Source: Pseudeuparius sepicola (lineage: Eukaryota > Arthropoda > Insecta > Coleoptera > Anthribidae). From it: DNA of 64,000 bases. This document shows positions 1 to 10,344 of the stretch, piece by piece; position 1 is the stretch's first letter, and each line of letters begins with the position of its first letter. Location: assembly GCA_963920635.1 (NCBI GenBank), contig OY987299.1, forward strand, positions 68,926,692 through 68,990,691, given 5' to 3'. The translations under genes were made by a program, and so were the position numbers. The notes under the pieces were generated by a model, which saw only the letters and a program-made list of their open reading frames with translations, had not been told where the DNA came from and searched no databases.

Positions 1-142
1 TTTGACATTTGACAAGAAAAAAACGTCAGTTATTTATCGAAATATCGAAACCACATAAAAAATTCCTATATTCTATATTATGCTTTTGCAGTTTGAAATA
101 GCACAAAGGAATTCTGGATGTAAAGTTTCATTAAGAAGAACA

Positions 143-940
143 TACAGCGTGTCCCACTCCGATGTCCAGAAGAGAGAAAAGTTTTTTTATTGATGGGGTT
201 TATGACAAGAAGTCACTCTTTATAAAAGCTCCTGCTTGTTCCAAAACGCCCAAAACTGTTAAAATGATTTTTTACACAAGGTGTTCAGTATTTAGAATTT
301 AGAAAAATGTTAAGTCACCAAGAGTAAAGTAGAGAGTACCGTTGTTTTTGACGATATCGAAAAATACTATTAGGGATGTCATTTAGAATCCATAAGGTGT
401 AAAAATGTTGAGGTTTCAGCAATTTATGTTTAATTTTTTTAACAAGTCGGGCAGCTAATTTAACTGTGCCACTTTATTTGATATTTGCAGAATTTGTACA
501 ATATTCGATTTCTTTAATATTATTACGTCAATTTATTGCTAACAATATGGATAATTTCATGAACAAGGAATAATGTTATTTAAATGTACAAAAATAAATT
601 TCAATTTCTATTATACAGGCAAGAATCAGGCCTTGTTAAAAAAAATCATCATAAAATGCTGAAAACTCGAATTTTTAACCACCTGTGAATTGTAAATGAC
701 ATCCCTGATAATATTTTTCGATATTGTCAAAAACAACGGTACTACTTTATTATTGGTGCATAACAATATTTTTTTAACTTTTTCGAAATACTGACCACCT
801 TGTATAAAAAATCAAAAATATTTTAACACTTTTGGACTTTTTGGAACAAGCAGGAGTTTTTATAAAGAGTGACTTTTTGTCGTAAACCCACGAATAAAAA
901 ACTTTTCTCTCTTCCGGACATAAGAGCAGGAGATGCTGTA
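143..940. mobile_element. Palindromic (foldback) non-autonomous element
   Basis: The left half (145-420) reappears inverted in the right half (660-938): the CCAGAAGAGAGAAAAG stretch near 167, the GAACAAGCAGGAG-type stretch and the AACAACGGTAC stretch all have reverse-complement partners. The ends read CAGC...GCTG and are bordered by TA on both sides (143-144 and 939-940), the usual signature of a Tc1/mariner-type MITE. No coding potential is seen; the middle (about 420-650) is unique AT-rich sequence. The arms are well diverged, so this is an old copy. Family assignment is inference. Confidence 0.7.
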
Positions 941-1119
941 TGTTGATCTATAGGTACATCTTTGCCCGGGGACACACTGTATTTCACAACTTACAAATTG
1001 TGAGGTAGCGTAAAGATAACGCACCCTCTAATTATGCTACTACCTATTTAAAAAAAATTATAGTTTATCCGCCATTTAAGATTTAAGTAAATAACATTAG
1101 TGAAATATGCTTATTATAC

Positions 1120-1282
1120 CTGATCTTACAATCCACTCTCTCGATATTGTTTCGTTCGGGGGGAATCTATGCATGACAGCATGGCCTGCAATATTCTTGC
1201 AATTCATAAAAACACACTTGTTACCCTTTCTTCTTTTCTTCGGATTCCTTTGATTAGGTTCCTGGCACTCTATATTACCCAT
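1120..1282 (-). CDS. THAP-type zinc-finger protein, first coding exon (partial)
   Basis: Reading leftwards from the ATG at 1282, a basic N-terminal stretch (PKKRRKGNK, a possible nuclear localisation signal) is followed by the start of a THAP domain: C-V-F-M-N-C at about residues 23-28, then HRFPPNE and a conserved W at about 50. THAP domains are C2CH zinc fingers that bind DNA; the remaining C and H ligands should lie in the next exon. A consensus splice donor (CAG/GTATAA on the minus strand) follows the codons for RSG, so the apparent extension to 1097 is probably intron. The next exon would be at 1-1100 or beyond the edge, but a foldback element fills most of that. It could be a host gene or the remnant of a P-element-like or other THAP-bearing transposase; one exon cannot decide. 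Confidence 0.55.
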
Positions 1283-2315
1283 TATTCAAACCAAACTACG
1301 ATTCGAATAACAATATAGGTAGGTACACTTCCGATTCCGATTAAGAGCAGAGATCGAATGAATAATACTATTTAGCCCCTAGCAATATTTGTAAATGGGG
1401 AGAAGTAGCCGTAGGATTATACCAGAGAACACCCTTCCTTGTTCTCTGATTATACTAAGTTTTATTGCATGTCATAAAGTACCCACCTCGTATTAATTAC
1501 AAAGAAACCGGAATTATTTTAATATTCTGCCCGGACTAGCGTGTTCGGTTGCTATGACAACATCCGTATCGATCGGGGGGCGGAGACCTTTTCGGCGTAA
1601 ACAAGAATCACCCAGAATTTTTATATTTTGGCGGTGATTGAAGGAACAACCCGCGCTGCCAATCTAGGTTACGTTATCTGTGGTAATACTATTAATGATC
1701 CCTTTGGAGAAACTTCTACAGGATGTTCGCCCGGAGTAAAATTATTATTTTTTTGCTACTAATTTTTTATTACCGCAGAGTCCGTACCTCTGATTTGGTA
1801 TATAAAAGACAAAATGGCAAATTTGGCCCTTGTGGAAAAACACCATTGTATTGTTGTTTTTTCTGTTCACTATGGTCTCTGTCAATATGTGACAGTATCA
1901 TAAAGCGATATTGGATATGTCAGTCATCGATTAAAAATTTTCTTATATTAAAATCTACAAAGAAAGCTAAGAGTCTTGTCTTGGTCAGGTATCGAATTGC
2001 TTTCGGGTGAAACCACTCGAGGAATGCATGGAATGTGATAATTGTGTTACAGTGGTTTGTAGCGAATGAAATTGGTACATCTTAGTAGAAAGTATTATTT
2101 GACATTATAAAAAAGTGGTTGGGAGGGGTGAATTCGAAAGTAGGGAGTAACATGTAGTTTTTTACGTTTTCAATTTTGGCATTATTTTGAAGAAACAAAG
2201 TGGTTGAGATTGGTTATGATCGAATCAAACTCCAAATACTCAGGGAAACCCGCAGCCTAAGATTTATACACTGAAATGAACTTTTAAAGAAAAATAAAAT
2301 GCCTCGAAGTTTTAT
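1283..2315. other. Non-coding stretch beside the THAP exon
   Basis: No convincing gene. A more GC- and CpG-rich patch at about 1535-1600 would be upstream of the minus-strand THAP exon and might hold its promoter, but I see no clear core element. The 95-codon open frame at 1723-2010 has no recognisable domain and is AT-biased; I treat it as chance. Confidence 0.4.
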
Positions 2316-2460
2316 TCCTCAAAACAAAAAAATTACTGGGTGCTCCATTCCACAGGGTGCCAAAATTGAGCAAATTGGTAATTTTAAAGGCATCTGGCAA
2401 GTCAAGTGTTCCATTGAAGATGGAATTACCTCAGAACAATTGAATGATCAACAAAACCAC
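2316..2460. repeat. Diverged fragment of the CAGGGTGTCC palindromic MITE family
   Basis: The stretch with GAGCAAATTGGTAATTTTAA, then GCATCTGGCAAGTCAAGTG and TTGAATGATCAACA matches, with many substitutions, part of the left arm of the complete element at 24655-25864 (positions 24930-25045). No ends are preserved. Confidence 0.6.
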
Positions 2461-2589
2461 TAGAAGATAATACATTTTTCTATGCAATAACGCATCTGGG
2501 TTTACTGACTGGCACATTTCTGTCATTTTTAGTCGCAATTCTGACGCGGATTTAATATAGTTGTTTTTATCATTTTTGATGCATACACT

Positions 2590-2930
2590 GAGAAAATCTC
2601 CAGGAAAAAATTTCTTTGCTGAGTTTTTTTGTCTACAGTAGCAAGTTTTTTAAAAGGGATAGCATACCCACTTACCTATTTAAGTAGAGCGCACTTTGCT
2701 GCTACTACTTTACTGTAACAGTTAAGTACGTTACTGCGACCAAAAAGTACTTTCGTGTTATAGCAAAAACAGTTATTTATAAAAAAATTCTTTGCTGCCC
2801 TGCGAACATATATTACTATTACAGGCATATGTTTCACTGCGACGAAAGAAAAATATTCAGATATATTTTGTTACTATCGCAAGCATAATTTCTGCTGTGG
2901 TAGCAAAGATTATTATAGAGAGAAGCCCTT
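2590..2930. repeat. Degenerate GCAAAG/CTTTGC minisatellite-like region
   Basis: Short motifs of the type TAGCAAAG, CTTTGCTG and GTTACTGCGAC recur irregularly every 30-45 bases in both orientations. The same vocabulary reappears at 5690-6130. No coding potential is seen. The region just to the right (2937-3130) is GC-richer and unidentified. Confidence 0.45.
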
Positions 2931-3160
2931 GGGAGTGAATAGCACGTGCGTGCCGCGCTCCAAGGTGTCCGTGGTTCCAACTGCCTCGTCCTCGTCGGTC
3001 CTGCAGCGCAGTTTCATTCGGGCACAGTTTAAGTACCTAATTGTTTATTTATACTCGTGATTCGGGCTTCGTTTGACGGTGGATGGTGTGATAAGCGTTG
3101 GCAGACCGGGGACTGCCATTGTGGTAATAAAATGCACGCAGATAACTTCAAGTAAGCTAT

Positions 3161-3977
3161 CAGTGTCCTTCAAAAATATTTTTACTAATAATTTATTTTG
3201 AAATTTAGCTTAGGCGTTAGCTTTTGCTTTAAAAAGGAAAAAAAATGGCCTGCACAAACGCGGTCACATGACTTTCACTATCTGTCAAAAATGGCATTAA
3301 ACAATCGCTTAAAATGGGCTTATTTCTTAAAATTTCTAAACGTTTTACTAGAAAAAGTTGTTTCATTCTCAATTCTACATAAGTGTGCCAAAGTTGAACG
3401 TTCTGTTGAAGTATTTTTGAAGTATTTTGTCAATAGGTATTGGCAAAAATATAATACTTATTTAGGAAATTTCTGAAACTGAACATATAACTTTTTAACT
3501 ATATCACTAGTTTTGTCATTGTACTAACTTTTTATTAATAAATAACGATAAAAGTATTTCAAAAGAAAATAATAATAATTATATAATGCTTTAAAATTCT
3601 GGTATGTTTGACGCAGATTTGCTACCGTCAAGCATTTGGGATATAAGTTTATTTATATTAAATTTTTCATTCCGAAATTGATGCCATAAAAATATTAAAT
3701 CATCAAACTATTTCACTTACCTATCTAACCAAAGTTTAACACTTTACGGAGTTTGGAGCTGAAATTGAATAATTGAAATGAAAGGTAATTTGTTCTGGAA
3801 AAATGCTGAAAATTTTGGCTAGATATGTGAAATAGTTAAAAATATTTTCATTTGTTATTAATTTGGCATCAGTCATTTTGGATATTTTTTAAAGCAAAAG
3901 TTAATGCCAAAGTTAATTTCAAAATAAATCATGAATAAAAAAACTTCCTCCATGATGTAAAGTTTTTGAATGACACT
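3161..3977. mobile_element. Palindromic non-autonomous element
   Basis: Termini read CAGTGTCCTTCAAAAA on the left and, inverted, TAGTGTCATTCAAAAA on the right. Further in, AGCTTTTGCTTTAAAAA (about 3220) pairs with TTTTTTAAAGCAAAAGTT (about 3888), and TTATTTTGAAATTTAG with its inverted partner near 3920. The 92-codon frame at 3198-3476 lies across the left arm and is not a gene. Flanking TATC/TATA does not define a clear target duplication. Confidence 0.6.
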
Positions 3978-4456
3978 ATAGATTCAATAAATACAAAACA
4001 GCTATAAATGATAAATAAATATTTATTTCTCTAAATGTTTCAAAACGTGACTTCGAGATTATCCTTTAATTTAAATAAAAATAACGAGAATTCTCGTTCC
4101 TTTGTTAATATTTAAGAAAAAAAAAATGTTTGGCATTAATATCTGTTGTTTCTACAGTAGGTATATTTTATAGTATGTGATATACCCATATGTATAGATA
4201 TATTAGTATTAGTCTTAAAATTTTAATATTTTTGTCATTCCCACACAAAGGTTTGTGATATACCTTGATATAAGTTTTGATTGTTATTAACTTTTTTAGA
4301 CTGGCGATTAATAGTCATAGAGTATAGCTGTTCTTCAAAATTAAGAATAAAGTGTATTTTCTTGGATAAATATTCTTTATTTTTAACAACCTTTAGCTCC
4401 CATGATAACAATACCTACCTTATATAAAAAACTATACTTAATGATGTAAACACCAT
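3978..4456. other. AT-rich non-coding stretch
   Basis: Very AT-rich, with many short TAGGTA/TACCTA tracts; no gene, repeat end or RNA gene recognised. Confidence 0.4.
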
Positions 4457-5226
4457 ATGAGCATGGCAAATGTAACGCAAAAACACATAATTAAAGTTAT
4501 AATGTATAAGCATAAGCAATATCCTACCAATATTCTCTATAAGGAATCTAAATTGCTTTCAATTAGGCAACTTTATGTCAGATCAGTTCTGAGCTATATG
4601 ATGGATGTAGATCTCTACAGGAACCCCTTACAACATAATAGAGCAACGAGGGCATTTACATGCAGTAATGTCACTATACCGGCTGTTTCTTTCAGTGCTA
4701 CCCAAAGGCATATATCCTATACCGGCCCAAAAATGTACAACCTCATCTTCTATGAATATAAAAACAAACTTTACAAATTTTTTAAACACAAAATTAATGA
4801 ATGGATTACTATTAATTATAATCTAATCTCCTCCAGCCGTGGTTTGACTGAAAGGGAACATAATCTCCAATTCTAATGTCTTTCATGTTCCTTTCCATTA
4901 GGGAGAGTGTTCAGAGATTTTGCGTTGTGTGGTATGTACCTACTCAGGCTTATGTTTTTGCCTACATTGTATATTGTTATTATTTATCATTGTTCTTTTA
5001 AAATTTCTAGTGAGCCTTATATTAGTGATTTAAATTTTGTTAATAGCGAAAATAATTTGTAGATTTTTTCTGGGGAAGCGATATGTACACCACAAGCCTT
5101 TGCTATAGGGTTACAGTACATACGTAACTGCCGGACTAAATAATGTGATATATATAAAAATTTTGTAATGAATTGAATTTTCTTTGGCAATAAAATTATT
5201 ATTATTAAATTATTATTATTATTATT
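4457..5226 (+). pseudogene. LINE (CR1/Jockey-like) 3' end: ORF2 C-terminus and 3' UTR
   Basis: The 139-codon frame at 4457-4876 has the look of the region downstream of RT in CR1/Jockey-type ORF2: an I-I-K-V-I...PTN-x-LYKE-x-K-x-LSIRQLY segment followed by a short tail with a TGPKMYN motif, comparable to the GP/FNSLP region of other LINE tails. The downstream 350 bases form a 3' UTR ending GGCAATAAAATTATTATT at 5188-5226, like the end at 33285-33319. No RT core is present, so this is a 5'-truncated dead copy. The clade is inferred from the tail. Confidence 0.55.
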
Positions 5227-5689
5227 CTCCAAAAAGTATATACACCAAGGTGTGAATGAAAGTTACCTACTTCCATGCTACTGCTGTTTTTGTATGTATG
5301 TAGAGGTAAGTATATATAAAAGATATTATTTTTGTTGAAATTAGGACATTCAATAAATATATGGGCTCTATAATATTTAACTCAAATTTCTTCGAAATAC
5401 TAATTTAATATTATCAACAATTTTTAGCAGGTATGAGGTGTAATAAGAGTTCTACTTTTCTGTTAGTGAGGCTTTTTGAAAACTTTACAGGGTTTTTCAA
5501 ATACAATACTTAACATTTGGATCTTGGAAAACATAACATGTCCGTGACATATTAAAATATTTTTATTTTCTCCATACTGCATATTAAGTAGCCTAAATGG
5601 GCTAATAGATACCTCTTACCAGTTCCTAAGATCCCAATGGTGAGTATCGAATTTGGGGTAGGAAACAAAAGCTTCCATAACAGGAAATC
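5227..5689. other. Non-coding stretch
   Basis: AT-rich, no recognisable gene or element end. The overlapping minus-strand frames at 5552-6014 run into the neighbouring minisatellite-like repeat and are not supported as genes. Confidence 0.4.
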
Positions 5690-6130
5690 AGAGCTCCACC
5701 CGCAAAAAAAAATTGTTGCTATTCTAGGTAAATTGTTTCGACTACACCTGGAGAGAACTTTTTTTATCGCAGTAAAGTAGCTTTTTGCAATAATAAAGTA
5801 AAGAAATAGGTATTCCCCTATCACAGTATGTTTGTTTCGTATGGTAGCAAAGCTCTTTGCAGCCACTATAAAGTTCCTTCTTGGGGCTGTGAATATGTTT
5901 TCTATAGAGAAAACATATCTCTCTTGTGGCAAAAACATGATTTTCCTGTGATAGCAAAGTTACTTTATAGCGACAGTAATGAGTTTTTTTTATAAAGTAG
6001 TTCTGCTGGGACAAGTAAGATAGGGTAGCAAAGTGAACTCTTCTATCGCAGCAAAGTTTTTGCTTGGTGCCTATGTTGCAAATTTTTTAGCTGGGGCAGC
6101 AAAAAACTTGGCTGTGGCGATGAAAAATTA
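5690..6130. repeat. Degenerate GCAAAGT minisatellite-like array
   Basis: Units resembling TATCGCAGCAAAGTT, GATAGCAAAGTTACTTTATA and GCGACAGTAA recur about every 35-45 bases. Copies near 5760, 5845, 5952, 6020 and 6045 are the clearest. Related to 2590-2930. The small open frames on both strands here come from the repeat. Confidence 0.5.
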
Positions 6131-6149
6131 TTCTGAGTGTATAAAGTTT

Positions 6150-6560
6150 CAAAAAATTCTGTGCTTTGAGATGACACAGAGAAAAACACCCTGTATATTT
6201 TTATCAGATCTTTGCACACCAACACTTTGGAGTGATTGTTGACCATTCAATTATTTTAAGGTAATTCCATGGCACATTTGACTCACCTGATGCCATTAAA
6301 GTTCCTATTACCCTATTTTGGTCAACTATGGCACTATGGTCAACTATGGCAGCCTGTAGAATGGAACTCTCTCTATATTTTTTGTTGAAATTTGGTATAT
6401 GAGGGTTTTGGCTGTCAGATTTTAAATAAAAAATCACTAAATTGATTTTTTTAAATCATATCCGCCCCTGAATTTGCATGTTGACAAAAGTAGGAATGGA
6501 AAAAAACGTTTTTTGAACAAAAAAAAAAACAAAGTTCAGTAAATATCTCCAAAAAATGAA
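6150..6560. repeat. Diverged half-copy of the CAGGGTGTCC palindromic MITE
   Basis: Runs parallel to 25405-25830: GAGATGACACAGA, CTTTGCACACCAACAC, TTGACCATTCAATTATTT, the GGAACTC near 6363, GGTATATGAGGGTTTTGG, AGATTTTAAATAAAAAATCAC and TCTCCAAAAAATGAAGATTTT occur in the same order. Left arm and terminal inverted repeats are missing. The open frames at 6033-6695 are shadows of this. Confidence 0.65.
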
Positions 6561-7462
6561 GATTTTATGCACTTGTATAGGTACTCTTACTTGTACGAGC
6601 TTGATTAATAACTGGTCTATTAACAGTTGAAATTCATGGCCAAGAATTGCCGTCTTAGTGAGAAGTTTGTGATCTCTCGTTAATTTCAAATTCACCCTTT
6701 CAACTATGCCCTTTTACAAAAATACTATTTACTAAGAGTTATGTACTAATTTCTTTTGTTGTATCTCGCATAATTAAATAATAGATCTTTCTATCCCCCG
6801 TTTCCATGGTGCGATTTCAGCCAAAATCAAGGCATGGATCACATACAATTTCCTGAAACATTGGTTTTTTACTTTTTAGGACACAATAGTGACGTATTTG
6901 ACTTTTTAGAACACAATAGTGACATATTTGTGCCGCATCAGTGCTGTATTAATCAGTATCAGTGGTATACGTTACGTATCAATGGTGCCTGTTCACACAT
7001 ATCCGTTTATTCAGTATGAAGTGAGGTTTCAAGATAGCTCATTTTACGATTTTTTTAAGTACTGGTCATCACATTTTTCAACATTTATGCCAATTTGTTG
7101 TGTTTATTTCACTGGTCAAAAATAAACCAATGAAAACTTCATTTTATAATAGCTTGTTCTCAGCAATAACACTCCTCTAGTGTGCTATTGCAATTGTGTA
7201 GTTGATTTTGTCTTGTCACTTTTATATTGACTTTTATATTGACTATTTTTTGTGTTTTAAAAGTGGTTATACTTGTTTAGATACAATTTTCAGGCTAAAA
7301 TAAATGCTTTTTCATTTACAATGAAAAGGTAAATAAAAAAAAATAAACTGACATGTGCCGGGCTTGAACTATCCAGTACACCACTCTCTGAATTAAAAAT
7401 TAAACTCTGCAGTTCTGTCACTTTTTATTTATATCAATTGTGGCATTAAAGTTAACTATGAC
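6561..7462. other. Non-coding stretch with a 30-bp tandem duplication
   Basis: The block ACTTTTTAGGACACAATAGT (about 6870) is followed directly by a second copy ACTTTTTAGAACACAATAGT; the unit is about 30 bp. Otherwise AT-rich and without recognisable genes. Confidence 0.45.
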
Positions 7463-7720
7463 ATTAAACAAATAAATAATGTAAAACAATTTAAAAAGAA
7501 AATTCACAAATTATTGATTAACACAGAACCATATTCAGTTGCTGAATATTTTAGTTCTGATCTAAGTGTTATTGTTTAGTCCATAGATATTACCTATAAG
7601 TATAGTATATGAATGTGTATCTATGTATATGTTGTGACTTGCTTCTATTTTTATACATATATATGCTTTGTACAAATGTGTAATCTTTGGAAATAAATGT
7701 ATTTATTATTATTATTATTA
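7463..7720 (+). pseudogene. LINE ORF2 C-terminus and 3' UTR ending in (ATT)n
   Basis: About 38 codons ending at a stop near 7579 read like a CR1-type ORF2 tail (FKKKIHKLL...YSVAEYFSSD). They are followed by a short 3' UTR ending AAATAAATGTATTT and then an (ATT)n run at 7704-7720. That microsatellite is where the next, opposite-strand LINE begins. Dead 5'-truncated copy. Confidence 0.5.
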
Positions 7721-9298
7721 TCGGCTTAGCCAAAAGGCATTCGCACGCCCTCTACAGGGAACATTCACTCAGATCCCGGGTATCCCAAATACCAAAAGGA
7801 TCTGGCGACGAGACCCTTGCCATGTTATCGGGTCTTAGGTGACATTAATGTTGTTGGACGATCCTGCACTCCCCATGAATTTCCTGACTGTTCGGGCTGT
7901 CGCAAGTAGTACCGCTTTTTGCATGGACCTGTAAAGATTATCAGTTAGACTCAGCTCTTTCATGTTATTCAGCAAACTTTTTGGTATAACACCAGTTGTT
8001 GACAAGATGATTGGAACCGTCTGAACATTTTCCATTGCCCATTGCCTTCTAATTCATTCTTCTAAGTCTCTGTACTTCGCGATCTTCTCGGCCTGATTCA
8101 CACGCAGGTTGTTGTTGTTTGGGATGGCCACATCAATCAGAGTTGTCTTCCTAGAAATTTTATCAAGTATTATAAGGTCCGGCCTGTTATTGGCAACTCG
8201 TTGATCTGTCAGAACTGTACGATCCCAGTACATCTTGTAATTGCTGTTTTCAAGAACAGGCTCCGCTGTGTAGCTGTAATAGGCAACCCTCTCTGCCAGC
8301 ACAAGCAGTAGTTTTTCCGCAAGTTCCTGGTGCAAGATCTTGGCAACCGAATCGTGTCGTTCCTTATATTCCGTTGATGCGAATATCTGACATCCTCCTG
8401 TTATGTGCTGGATTGTTTCTGAAGTTTGGCACCCGTATCTGCATCTGTCATCTACTACCGCTGCATCTCCTACAATGAATTTTAGGTAGTTGCGAGTTGG
8501 TATAACCTGATCTTGTATGGCCAGTAAGAAGCCTTCCGTCTCGGGGAACATTTGTCCTGAGGCCAGCCAATAGTTCGACGCTAAATTGCCGACATATTCC
8601 CGGTAAACCTCATTAGGATGCCTCCCGTGCAGCGGCTTCTCCTTCCACATCTGTAGTTTATCATTGTCGGTTTGGTGGTGATTCTGATGCTCGTGTTCCC
8701 TCAGACGTAGCGGTGTTGAGACGTCTGCTCCGCATATAGCATTATGTAGTGTGGAGCTGTTGGCCTGCCTGTGGAAATAATTACGCAGTTTTAATATTTA
8801 TTGGTCAAATTGCTTGCTGAGGTCTGCCAATCCTCTTCCTCCTAGTTGACGTGGCAGAGTTGTTCTTTCTACGGCGCTACGGGGATGATGTTTATGAGCT
8901 TCTGTCTCTGCAGGTTGTTGATGTCCATGTTGGTCCAATTCACTATTCCAAAGGAATAGCTGAGTACAGAGCAGTTTAGGGCCTTAAACAAATTCCTGCT
9001 GTTAAGATCAGTTCGCACTACTTGTCTTAATCTCTTGATGAATTCATTCGCTAAATCGGTCTTCATTGTACGATGGTCTATCCTTTGAGCTTGTTTCATC
9101 TCCCATTGCTTCGATCTCCTGGCTGTCTTGCATCTCGTGCGCGCCTTGTTCGAGCTTTCCTCGGACGATGTTAAGGGTGCAGCACTTGTCCAGTCAAAAC
9201 TGCATTCCGATGTCCCTGGAGAACTCTTCTACAATTTTGAGCATTTGCGTTAGTTGGTTTTTGGTTGCGGCCATCAGTTTTAAATCATCCATATCCAC
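7721..9298 (-). pseudogene. Dong/R4-like LINE ORF, RT and restriction-like endonuclease part
   Basis: Read leftwards from 9298: the RT catalytic motif VDMDDLKLMAATKNQL with FSRDIGMQF after it, a thumb/linker region (9099-8869), then the 198-codon frame 8650-8054 with LASGQMFPETEGFLLAIQDQ, a zinc-knuckle CRYGC-x7-H-x4-C, and the endonuclease region RPDLIILDK...LIDVAIPNNNN (the PD-D type active-site neighbourhood of R2/R4 LINEs). The last part is at 8035-7835. Small frameshifts break the ORF in at least four places. The 3' end abuts (ATT)n at 7704-7720. The 5' part was displaced by a palindromic insertion and resumes at 16709. A second copy is at 33320-34063. Confidence 0.8.
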
Positions 9299-9444
9299 TG
9301 TGTCCCGGATAAGAATGAACAGCATGGGGATATTGCAAATGGTTAGAGATAGAGCAACGGTTAAATGGGGAAAAAGTTGCGCAATTTTGAGTTCAACAAA
9401 ATGGCACAAACAGATTTCTAATATCTTTTTTCGTTTTTGAGTTA
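9299..9444. mobile_element. Palindromic element, left piece (split by Gypsy)
   Basis: Begins TGTGTCCCGGATAAGAATG. This whole piece is found inverted at 16560-16708. Interrupted at 9444/15322 by the Gypsy element. The open frames at 9194-9478 and 9066-9440 are hybrids of LINE and repeat. Confidence 0.75.
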
Positions 9445-9616
9445 TGTGGTGGTTAGGAGTATTTGATGTTCTCTTCAATAAGGCACATGTTACCAGGTAG
9501 AGTGTCGGTTTATTAATTGATTAATTATACATTGGTATCGACGAGGAAAGGTGTGTGCTTGCGTCACGACCTAGACATCAGTCGTTGTCATAGCACAATA
9601 GTGCTGATGCACCACA
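9445..9616 (-). repeat. Gypsy 3' LTR (element on minus strand)
   Basis: 172 bp, starting TGTGGTGGTTAGGAG and ending GCTGATGCACCACA in + orientation. Unusually short for Gypsy LTRs. Paired with 15150-15321. Confidence 0.93.
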
Positions 9617-9630
9617 CCTTCCCCCTTTAC
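9617..9630 (-). promoter_or_regulatory. Gypsy polypurine tract
   Basis: AAAGGGGGAAGG on the minus strand, directly before the 3' LTR; expected primer for plus-strand DNA synthesis. Confidence 0.75.
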
Positions 9631-9865
9631 AAAAGATAGGTACAATTACAAATACTAAGATAAGTTTACATATTATGTACATCTTAGAATATTTTATTGT
9701 TTTATTTAAAATATTTCAAAATATCCTCAATATAAAAATTTACAACATATGTATATAGGTATGAAGGTATATATAATTATAAATATGATATTAAAATAAA
9801 AGGTTTCGATATAATTCTATGAATCGTTATTAATAATACATGTTTTTTTTTTGAAACGAAGAATA

Positions 9866-10069
9866 TTAGTCTCTGGCTTTTTTATGTAAAATTAGTCTAT
9901 TGTTGTGAACTGTTTTAGCTTTATTATCGATAAGTATAGTTGAATTTACGCCATCTTGACTTGTTATTTTATAAGGACCAGTGTATGGGGTGTCCAACTT
10001 ATATTGTAGTCCTCTTCGTAACATTACTAGATCATTTACGTTGAAGTTAGAGGGGTTTGTTTTTGTCAT
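9866..10069 (-). pseudogene. Gypsy integrase C-terminal (GPY/F) module
   Basis: A 67-codon frame with FNVNDLVMLRRG and TPYTGPYKI, the GPY/F module that ends many Ty3/Gypsy integrases. It is separated from the DDE core by frameshifted sequence (10070-10344) that still resembles integrase. Ends at 9866, followed by about 235 bases of AT-rich 3' UTR up to the polypurine tract. Confidence 0.8.
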
Positions 10070-10344
10070 ATTGTTTCTTTCGATTTATTTTTGATAGGTT
10101 TAATGAGTTTTGTGCTTGTTTATGGGCTTCTCTGAGTCTATATTTCAGTTCCTTTGCATAGTCGTCTATGTTGTATATTGGGTCTGTCTGTCTTTGTACG
10201 TCATTTGGTAAATTTGGGAGTTTTCCAAAGACGAGTTCATAGGGTGAATATAGTGAGTCTGTATGAGGGGTGGTATTGTAAGAAAAGGTATAAAAATGAA
10301 GTAGTTTGTCCCAGTTGGAATCAGTCGAGAAAGTAGTTAAATAT

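Noticed and set aside
1723..2010. 95-codon frame with hydrophobic start (MFARSKIIIFLLLIFYY)
   Set aside because: Looks like a signal peptide but continues without any domain; AT-driven, no TATA or splice evidence.
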